Assembly (NCBI RefSeq): GCF_002305855.1
Contig: NZ_CP022163.1
Location: 8,375,765-8,439,764 of the forward strand
Length of the DNA stretch: 64,000 nucleotides
Direction: 5' to 3'
Origin: Melittangium boletus DSM 14713
GTDB taxonomy: Bacteria > Myxococcota > Myxococcia > Myxococcales > Myxococcaceae
Part shown: piece by piece, positions 8,856-16,600 of the stretch
How positions within the stretch are numbered: the first letter of the stretch is position 1
Layout of the letters: each line of letters opens with the position of its first letter
The notes under the pieces: generated by a model
The model's database searches: none
Told to the model about the DNA's origin: nothing
Seen by the model: only the letters and a program-made list of their open reading frames with translations
Program-made: the position numbers and the translations under genes

Positions 8856-9227
8856 CTATCCCTCGAGGGGCAGCTCGGCGAGCACCAGCGGACGGGCCTC
8901 CTCGAAGGCGCGCTCCACCTCGGCCATGAGCGTTCCGGGCACGTCCTCGGTTTTGTTCTTGGCCAGGGCCTCCAGCGCCAGGCAGCACTGCCGCAGCCGG
9001 GGCAGTCCGTACACGGCGCTGCTGCCCGCCAGGTCATGGGCCTCGCGCGCGAGCCGGCTGGTATCGGCTTTCTCCACGGCCTCGCGCATGCGCACGAGCT
9101 GGGGCGGAATGCTGTCGAGGTAGCGATGAAACATCCTCGCCAGGGCGCCCGACGAGCCGGAGTCTCCCAGCTCTCGCAGTCGGGAGAGGTGCTCCATGTC
9201 GAGCGCGGGGGCGGCGTCGTCTTGCAT
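8856..9227 (-). CDS. Orphan Hpt (histidine phosphotransfer) domain protein
   Basis: A 123-residue protein consisting of a single Hpt four-helix bundle. The phospho-accepting His lies in the motif AHDLAGSSAVYG (around residue 63). It should shuttle phosphate between a hybrid kinase and a response regulator in the cytoplasm, but neither partner gene is adjacent. The ATG at 9227 is chosen because the frame further upstream overlaps the topoisomerase gene. The 11-base gap to the topoisomerase IB gene suggests one transcript. Hybrid kinases with a receiver occur at 30155 and 34851 in this window and are possible but unproven partners. Confidence 0.85.
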   Translation of the reverse strand: MQDDAAPALDMEHLSRLRELGDSGSSGALARMFHRYLDSIPPQLVRMREAVEKADTSRLAREAHDLAGSSAVYGLPRLRQCCLALEALAKNKTEDVPGTLMAEVERAFEEARPLVLAELPLEG

Positions 9228-9238
9228 GGGGCGGCACT

Positions 9239-10270
9239 CTACACCGCGGCGAGCCCGGGACTCTCCAACATCTCCAAAAGCGCCTTTTCCGCGCGGTGCA
9301 GGCCTGGCTTCTCCTGTTGGGCCAGCTCCTCCACCGTTTCGAAGTAGCGGCCCACCACGCGTCCCTGTTTGAACATGGCCAGGACCGAGGGGTAGATGTA
9401 CGAATCCCGTGCCACCGTGGGGGTATTGCCCAACTGGGTGGCCGCCTCCTTCACCGCCGCCACCATCGTCTTCTTCACCGCCCGCAGTCCCGCGCCGTCG
9501 CAGGCCCGGCCCTGGGCCCGGGCCAGGGCGCAGGCGCAGATGAGCGTGCCCCCCCAGGTGCGGAAGTCCTTCGCGCTGTAGCGCTCGCCCATGACCTCGC
9601 GGATGTACTCGTTGATGTGGCGCCGCCGCACGTCCACCACGAGCCCGTCGTCCAGGATGAACTTGAAGATGTCCCGCCCGGGGACCCTCAGGCACTCGCG
9701 CACCACCCGCGCCACCTGGCGATCCTTCAGCTCGCGGTGCTGCCGCTGGCCACTCTTGCCCGGGAAGTCGAAGATGACCGTGTCGCCCTTGAGCTTCACG
9801 TGCCTGGCGCGCAGCGTGGCCAGCCCGAAGCTCTGGTTCTCGTCCGCGTATTGCTGGCTGCCGGGCCGGATGAAGCACGTGCCCAGGATGCGCAACAGGC
9901 ACGCCATCACCCGGTTCCTCCCGAGTCCCCGCTGGCGCAGATCCTCCGCCACGCGCCGCCGGAGCTTGGGCAGGGCCCGTGCGAAATCCACGATGCGCTG
10001 GAACTTCGCTTCCTCCTGCCGCCGGGTGAAGGACGGGTGATAGCGGTACTGCCACCGTCCCGCGCTGTCCTTGCCGAGGGCCTGGAGCTTCGCGCCCGGC
10101 GAGCCGCTGATGAAGACGTCCTTCCACGCGGGGGGCAGTTTCATCGCCGCGATGCGTTGGCTCTCCTTGGCCGACACCCGCTGGCCATCCGGCCGCAGGT
10201 AGCGGAAGCCGCGCTGGGGACTGCCGCGCCGACGGATCCCCTCCCGCTGCATGCGCTCGATGTGCGTCAT
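9239..10270 (-). CDS. DNA topoisomerase IB (poxvirus/bacterial type)
   Basis: A 343-residue type IB topoisomerase that relaxes supercoils by transient 3'-phosphotyrosine nicking. The N-terminal beta domain contains LPPAWKDVFI and the hallmark GRWQYRYHPSF. The catalytic domain has the Arg-rich IRPGSQQYADEN region and the FRTWGGT segment. The nucleophile Tyr is in DSYIYPSV near residue 290. Length matches bacterial members of the family. The ATG at 10270 opens the frame. Its gene heads a probable three-gene operon with the Hpt and oxygenase genes. These enzymes are accessory in bacteria. Confidence 0.93.
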   Translation of the reverse strand: MTHIERMQREGIRRRGSPQRGFRYLRPDGQRVSAKESQRIAAMKLPPAWKDVFISGSPGAKLQALGKDSAGRWQYRYHPSFTRRQEEAKFQRIVDFARALPKLRRRVAEDLRQRGLGRNRVMACLLRILGTCFIRPGSQQYADENQSFGLATLRARHVKLKGDTVIFDFPGKSGQRQHRELKDRQVARVVRECLRVPGRDIFKFILDDGLVVDVRRRHINEYIREVMGERYSAKDFRTWGGTLICACALARAQGRACDGAGLRAVKKTMVAAVKEAATQLGNTPTVARDSYIYPSVLAMFKQGRVVGRYFETVEELAQQEKPGLHRAEKALLEMLESPGLAAV

Positions 10271-10421
10271 GCCCTATGGCTGTGCAGCGCGGCGCACCCC
10301 GTCAACCCAGCCCCGCCTCGTCTGGACCCAGGGCAGGCGAGGGAGAAATCGATCGGGGTGGGTTTTCGTTCTCCCGGAGTCCTGGAATACACTCCCGGCG
10401 CTTCTTCTCTTCTCGGGCCCG

Positions 10422-11192
10422 ATGACCGATTTCCTCGCCGCCATCCTCGCCTTTCCCACCGTGCTGTTCACCATTCCACTCGGTGTGGTGGTGGGCTACT
10501 GGCTCACGGTCATGGTGGGCGCGGTGGGCATCGATCTGCTCGACGGCGACCTGGGCGACTTCGCCCTGGGGGCCAAGACGGGCGCCATCGAGGGCGGCGT
10601 CAAGGGCGCCATGGAAGGGGGAGCCAAGGCGGCCGTGGAAGGCAGCGCCCATGAGGGTGCGTCCTTCCTGGAAGTGCTCGGCTTTGGCGGGGTGCCCGTC
10701 ACCGTGTCCGTCAGCTTCGTCGTGTTCCTCTCCTGGCTCATGTCGCTCGCCTTCGCCCGACCCCTCCAGGAGAAGCTCGGCGCGCTGCCGGGCGTGCTCG
10801 TCACGGGGGGACTCGCCACGGGGTGTCTGGCCGTGGGCCTGGCGCTCGCGGGCCTCGCGGTCCGGCCCCTGCGCCCCCTGTTCGCCACGCAGCAGGCCCC
10901 TCGCCGCGCGGAGTTGATGGGGCGCGTCTGCGTCATCGCCAGTGGCCGCGTGGATGGCCGCTTCGGCCACGCCACCTTCGCGGACGGGGGGGCCGGCCTG
11001 ATCCTCAACGTCGTGTGCGACAAGGGCAATGAACTCAAGCGGGGGGATCAAGCCCTCATCCTCGCCTATGATGCCGCCCGCGATGCCTACGAGGTGGAGC
11101 CCGTGGATTGGCTCCTCCCCGAGGAAATGGCGCACCTGGAGGACCCGGGTCGCGCCGCCTCGCTCGCCCGGGAGAAGATCCGCTCCCGGTAA
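10422..11192 (+). CDS. yqiJ: YqiJ-like inner-membrane protein with OB-fold tail
   Basis: A 256-residue membrane protein of the YqiJ/NfeD-like class that accompanies flotillins. There are hydrophobic segments at about 5-40 and two more around 88-150. A C-terminal OB-fold-like domain starts near 165 (GRVCVIASGRVDGRFGHATF). Between the first and second membrane regions is a Gly-rich zipper-like stretch (GAKTGAIEGGVKGAMEGG) with small residues every four positions. The ATG at 10422 is used because upstream codons overlap the topoisomerase promoter region. It is followed after 105 bases by the flotillin gene, the arrangement of E. coli yqiJ-yqiK. The precise function is unknown; NfeD-family partners are thought to act with flotillins in membrane domains. 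Confidence 0.8.
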   Translation: MTDFLAAILAFPTVLFTIPLGVVVGYWLTVMVGAVGIDLLDGDLGDFALGAKTGAIEGGVKGAMEGGAKAAVEGSAHEGASFLEVLGFGGVPVTVSVSFVVFLSWLMSLAFARPLQEKLGALPGVLVTGGLATGCLAVGLALAGLAVRPLRPLFATQQAPRRAELMGRVCVIASGRVDGRFGHATFADGGAGLILNVVCDKGNELKRGDQALILAYDAARDAYEVEPVDWLLPEEMAHLEDPGRAASLAREKIRSR

Positions 11193-11297
11193 CCGACACG
11201 CTCTTTTTTCGTACCCGCGCCGGGGGTTGTCCCAGGGGGACTCCGGCCGCGCAGTGAGAACCCCCCCGGTCTACTTCGCTCGGGAAACGCAACCGAC

Positions 11298-13529
11298 ATG
11301 GAACTGCCAATCGTCGCCTCCGGAATCGCGGGAGGGCTCTTCTTCCTCTTCTGCTCCGCGTTCATCGTCTCCAGGTTCTACCGGCAGGTGGACCAGGGCC
11401 GCTCGCTCATCATCAACCCCTTCAAGGGCGAGCCCATCGTCACCTTCACGGGCTCCATCGTGTGGCCCATCATCAACCGCGCCGAGGTGATGGACATCTC
11501 CCTCAAGACGGTGGAGATCGACCGCCGCGGCAAGGAAGGCCTCATCTGCAAGGACAACATCCGCGCGGACATCAAGGTCACCTTCTTCGTCCGGGTGAAC
11601 AAGACGCGCGAGGACGTGCTCAAGGTGGCCCAGTCCATCGGCTGCGCGCGCGCCAGTGACGAGCAGACGCTTGAGCACCTCTTCGAGGCCAAGTTCTCCG
11701 AGGCCCTCAAGACCGTGGGCAAGAGCTTCGACTTCGAGGAGCTCTACACCCACCGCGAGGCCATCAAGGATCAGGTCGTCCAGGTGATTGGCAAGGACCT
11801 CAACGGCTACATGCTCGAGGACTGCGCCATCGACTACCTGGAGCAGACGACGATCGACGTGATGGACAAGCACAACATCCTCGACGCCCAGGGCATCCGG
11901 AAGATCACCGAGCTCACGGCGGCGCAGAACGTCCACACCAACGAGTTCCGCCAGAACGAGCGCATGGCCATCACCAAGCGCAACGTGGAGGCGGACGAGG
12001 CCATCTTCGCCCTGGAGCGCCAGCGCGCCGAGGCCGCCGCCAAGCAGAAGCGCGAGATCGAGTCCATCCAGGCGCGGGAGACGGCCGAGGCCGAGCGCGT
12101 GAAGTCCGAGGAGTACGCCAAGCAGCAGCTCGCGCGCATCAAGGCCGATGAAGAAGTGCTCATCAACGACCAGAACAAGAACCGTCAGGTCGAGGTGGCC
12201 CAGAAGAACCGCGAGCGCGTGGTGGGCGTGGAGTCCGAGCGCGTGGAGAAGGACCGCGCCCTGGAGGCCATCAACCGCGAGCGCGAGGTGGAGCTGTCGC
12301 GCATCGGCAAGGAGAAGCAGCTCGAGGCGGAGAAGAAGGCCATCGCCGACGTGGTGCGCGCGCGCATCGCCGTGGAGAAGACCGTCGCCGAGGAAGAGGA
12401 GCGCATCAAGGACCTGCGCGTGAAGGCCGAGGCCACGCGCCGCAAGGACGCGCTGCTCATCACCGCCGAGGCCCAGGCCCAGGAGAAGCTCGTCAAGGAC
12501 ATCAAGGCCGCCGAGGCGAGCACCGAGGTGTCCAAGTTCACCGCCAAGGAGAAGCTCACCCTGGCCGAGGCCGAGCTGCAGGCCAGCGACATGACGGCCA
12601 AGGCGAAGATGCGCCTGTCCGAGGGCATCCAGGCCGAGGAGGCCGCGCTGGGCCTGGCCGCCGCCCGCGTCAAGGAAGCCGACGCGCTCGCCCTGGAGAA
12701 GCAGGGCCTGGCCGCCGCGCGCGTGAAGGAGGCCGAGGCCGCCGTCATCGAGAAGCAGGGCATGGCCCAGGCCGCCGTCACCGAGCGCCAGGGCATGGCC
12801 CAGGCCTCCGCCCTCAAGGAGAAGGGCCTGGCCGAGGCCGCCGCCGCGCGCGAGAAGCTCGTCGCCGAGGCCGCGGGTGAGAAGGAGAAGGGACTCGCGC
12901 ACGCCGCCATCGGCGAGGCCGAGGCCCAGGCCATCCAGAAGCGCGGCGAGGCCGAGGCCGTCGCCATCCGCGAGAAGCTGCTCGCCGAGGCGAAGTCCAT
13001 CGAGGAGAAGCTGCTCGCCGAGGCGCGCGGCCTGTCCGAGAAGGCCGAGGCCATGAAGGCGCTCCAGGGCGCCACCCGCGAGCACGAGGAGTTCCGCCTG
13101 CGCCTGCAGAAGGAGCGCGACGTGGAACTCGCCGCCATCAACGTGCGCAAGGACATCGCCGAGCACCAGGCGAAGGTGCTCGCCGAGACCATGGGCCACG
13201 CGAAGATCAACATCGTGGGCGGCGACGGTCAGTTCTTCGAGCGCTTCATCAAGGCCATCTCCGTGGGCCAGGCCGTGGACGGCGCGCTCGACCAGAGCGA
13301 GACGCTCAAGAAGGCCTTCGCCGGCTACATGAACGGCGAGAAGGACCTGTCCGCCGACCTGAAGGACATCCTGTCCAAGCCGGGCCTCACCAGCGACGCG
13401 CAGAACCTGGCCATGGCGGCCCTGCTGCACCGCATGGCGCCCGCCGCCTCCGCCGCCTCCAACCTCAAGTCGCTCGTGGAGACCGAGCCCGCCGCCCGCG
13501 CCTCCGCTCCCGAGCGGACCCAGGGCTGA
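11298..13529 (+). CDS. yqiK: Flotillin-family SPFH protein (YqiK-like)
   Basis: A 743-residue membrane scaffold protein. One N-terminal transmembrane segment (about 5-25) precedes an SPFH/band-7 domain (about 30-210, starting VDQGRSLIINPF). A very long Ala/Glu/Lys-rich coiled coil (about 215-640) follows, containing near-repeats such as EKQGMAQAAV and AREKLVAEAA. A short C-terminal globular tail (GGDGQFFERFIKAISVGQAV) is typical of flotillin oligomerisation regions. Flotillins organise functional membrane microdomains on the cytoplasmic face. It sits between the YqiJ-like gene and the giant ATPase gene with gaps of about 105 and 110 bases, so one operon is likely. Confidence 0.92.
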   Translation: MELPIVASGIAGGLFFLFCSAFIVSRFYRQVDQGRSLIINPFKGEPIVTFTGSIVWPIINRAEVMDISLKTVEIDRRGKEGLICKDNIRADIKVTFFVRVNKTREDVLKVAQSIGCARASDEQTLEHLFEAKFSEALKTVGKSFDFEELYTHREAIKDQVVQVIGKDLNGYMLEDCAIDYLEQTTIDVMDKHNILDAQGIRKITELTAAQNVHTNEFRQNERMAITKRNVEADEAIFALERQRAEAAAKQKREIESIQARETAEAERVKSEEYAKQQLARIKADEEVLINDQNKNRQVEVAQKNRERVVGVESERVEKDRALEAINREREVELSRIGKEKQLEAEKKAIADVVRARIAVEKTVAEEEERIKDLRVKAEATRRKDALLITAEAQAQEKLVKDIKAAEASTEVSKFTAKEKLTLAEAELQASDMTAKAKMRLSEGIQAEEAALGLAAARVKEADALALEKQGLAAARVKEAEAAVIEKQGMAQAAVTERQGMAQASALKEKGLAEAAAAREKLVAEAAGEKEKGLAHAAIGEAEAQAIQKRGEAEAVAIREKLLAEAKSIEEKLLAEARGLSEKAEAMKALQGATREHEEFRLRLQKERDVELAAINVRKDIAEHQAKVLAETMGHAKINIVGGDGQFFERFIKAISVGQAVDGALDQSETLKKAFAGYMNGEKDLSADLKDILSKPGLTSDAQNLAMAALLHRMAPAASAASNLKSLVETEPAARASAPERTQG

Positions 13530-13639
13530 GCGGCCAGCGCGTTCCCGTTCGCATGATGGCGCCGCGCCCTGGTTGTCTCCGGGGCGCGGCGCCCGCGGTT
13601 TGAAGCACCCTTCCTCCGTTTTTCTCCGGTGAATCGACG

Positions 13640-16600
13640 ATGGCAACTGAAAGCCCCACCCCCGCTGGCGAGGCCACGCTCGAGGGCGGCAGCTACGAGG
13701 TCATCCGCGCGCGCCTGCTCGGCCAGGCCGAGGCGCTCGGCACCCAGGCCCAGGATCTCAACGAGCGGCGCAAGAAGCTCTTCGGCGGCAGCGAGGCGGC
13801 CGTCATCGGCAACGAGCGCGTGCGCACGGAGAACAACTGCGTCGCGCGCGACATCGTCGGCATCGGCAAGTACCTGCTCTTTGGCTACAACGTCTTCATC
13901 GGCCTGAAGAAGGAGACGCGCGTCTCGGACGTCTTCTCCCTGCACAAGTTCGAGAAGACCGCCGAGGGCGGCTTCGACTTCTCCGAGGTGGCGTCCACCG
14001 AGGCCGGCGGGTTCCTGGTGGACCCCCGCTTCGTCAAGGACTTCGGCGAGCTGTACAAGTACTACAAGGACGCGAAGCTCGTTCAGCTGCGCCGCAACGA
14101 GTCGCGGCTCCTGGCCGTCTTCCAGACGGGTCAGTCCGAGCGCGACATCAAGGTCTTCCGCTTCTCGCTCGACGTGGAGGGCAACGCCACCTACATCGAC
14201 AACCAGGGCGAGCGCGATCACGTCTTCCCGCCGTCTCACGACTTCGAGTGGACGGTGGCCACGCGTGAGGACTACGTGCTCGGCCAGCATCCCCACGTGA
14301 ACATCCTGGATCAGGTGTTCGTGGAGACGGTGAAGGGCGATCTCACCGTCAAGGTGGAGGACAACACCGCCGACGGCCAGGGCATCTACCGCGAGCCCGT
14401 GGATGATCCGGATCAGGCGCTGGACGACGCCGAGTTCGCCTACGCGAAGATCGGTGGCCTCATCCTCCTGCGCGTGCTGCCGTTCCGCGAGCAGAAGCAC
14501 CGCTACCTCGTCTTCAACACCCGCACGCAGCACGTGGTGCGCATCGACGCCATCGGCAACGCCTGCGTCCGCCTGCCCGAGGATCAGGGCATCGTCTTTC
14601 CCGGCGGCTATTACCTGCAGACGGGTGATTTCAAGCTCTTCGACGGGATTGGCCCGGGGCTGCGCTTCAAGCGCGCCATCCGCTCGCCCAATGGCGAGGA
14701 CGTGCTCTACGTCTTCTTCCGCTCCGACGAGGGCACCTACGTCCTCTTCCCGTACAACCTCGTGCGCAAGGAGGTGCAGAACCCGCTGCTGGGCCACGGC
14801 TTCAGCCTCTTCGGGGACGGGCGCCTGGTCATCTTCCGCGCCACCTCCAACGAGCCCACCCGCGTGCACCCCATGCAGGTGTGGCAGACCCCCTTCGTCT
14901 CCGCCGAGCACGCCGCGAAGATGCCTCCCGCGCCAGGCTACCTGGGCAAGGTGGGCAACGCGGAGCTCGTGCGCGGCATCTCGGACGCGCTGACGCTCGT
15001 GCGTCTGGCGCGCACGGACAAGCCGTCCCGCCGCACCTACGAGGACCTGGCCGCCGCCGGCACCCGCATGCTCGATGCCTTCTACTGGCTCGGGCACGAG
15101 GAGACGCGGCTCGCCGAGGGCATCGAGCAGTTGCGGCGCACCTCCGAGCTCATCATCGACGAGTTCGAGAAGGTGCTCGCCCTGCGCAAGCGCGCCCAGG
15201 ACGCGATCTCGGGCGCGGTGACGGCCCAGGATCAGGTGCTCCTGCGCGTGCGGCCCGAGGAGCTGCAGACCGCCGAGGGCTTCATGCATGCCCTGTCCGA
15301 CCTGCGCAAGCAGCGCGGCCAGCTCATCACCCTCAAGGAGGTGCGCTACATCGACGTGGCGCGCCTGGAGGCGATGGAGAAGCAGGTCGTCGACGAGACG
15401 GATCGCGTCAGCGCCGATGCCGTGGGCTTCCTCCAGCGCGATGAAGCCCTCAAGCCGCTGGCCACCCGCCTCGAGGATCTGCTGCAAAAGCTCGAGCCCA
15501 TCCAGACGACGCTCGAGCTGGCGCCGCTCGCCGAGGACGTGGAGCAGGTGGGCAAGGGCCTCGAGGTCCTCAGCGAGACGGTGGGGGGGCTCCAGGTGGG
15601 CGATCCCCTCGCGCGCGCCCGCATCCTGGAGGGCATCTCCGAGCTGTTCAGCCGCCTCAACCGCGTGCGCGCGGGCATCACCGTGCGGCGCAAGGAGCTG
15701 GTGGGCCGTGAGAAGCGGGCCGAGTTCGGCGCCCAGTTCAAGCTGCTCGGCCAGGCGGTGGAGAGCGCGCTGAGCGTGGCGGACTCCCCGGAGAAGTGCG
15801 ACGAGGGCCTGTCGCGCCTCACCGTGCAGCTCGAGGAGATGGAGGGCCGCTTCGGCGAGTTCGACGAATTCCTCGGCCAGCTCACCCAGAAGCGCGAGGA
15901 GCTGCTGGAGGCGTTCGGCCAGAAGAAACAGGCCCTGGTGGACGAGCGCCAGCGCCGCGCGCAGAACCTCTTCGGCGCCGCCGAGCGCATCCTCACCGGT
16001 GTCAACCGCCGCGCGAAGTCGTTCAAGGCCGAGGACGAGCTCAACTCGTACTTCGCCTCCGACTCCATGGTGCTCAAGCTGCGGCAGCTCGCCCAGCAGC
16101 TGCTGGAGTTGCAGGACAGCGTGCGCGCGGACGAGGTGCTCAGCCGCGTGAAGACGGCGCGCCAGGACGCCCTGCGCGCCCTGCGCGATCGCAATGACTT
16201 GTACGAGGAGGGCTCGGGCGCTCCCGTCATCAAGTTCGGCAAGCACCGCTTCAACGTCAACACCCAGTCGTTGGACCTGACGCTGGTGCCGCGCGACGGG
16301 GTGCTCTACCTGCAGCTCACGGGCACGGACTACGCCCAGAAGCTGGAGGACCCGGAGCTGGAGAAGTACCGCGCGCTGTGGGATCAGCACCTCGTCTCCG
16401 AGACGCCCGAGGTGTACCGGGCCGAATTCCTCGCCGCGCAGGTGCTGCTGGACGCGGAGGAGGGCAAGGGTGGGGTGACGCTCGCGGCACTGCGCCAGGC
16501 GGAGCACGAGCCCAACGGCCTGCTCGAGAAGATCCGCGCGTACGCGGCGGACAAGTACGACGAGGGCTACGAGCGCGGCATCCACGACGCGGACGCGGTG

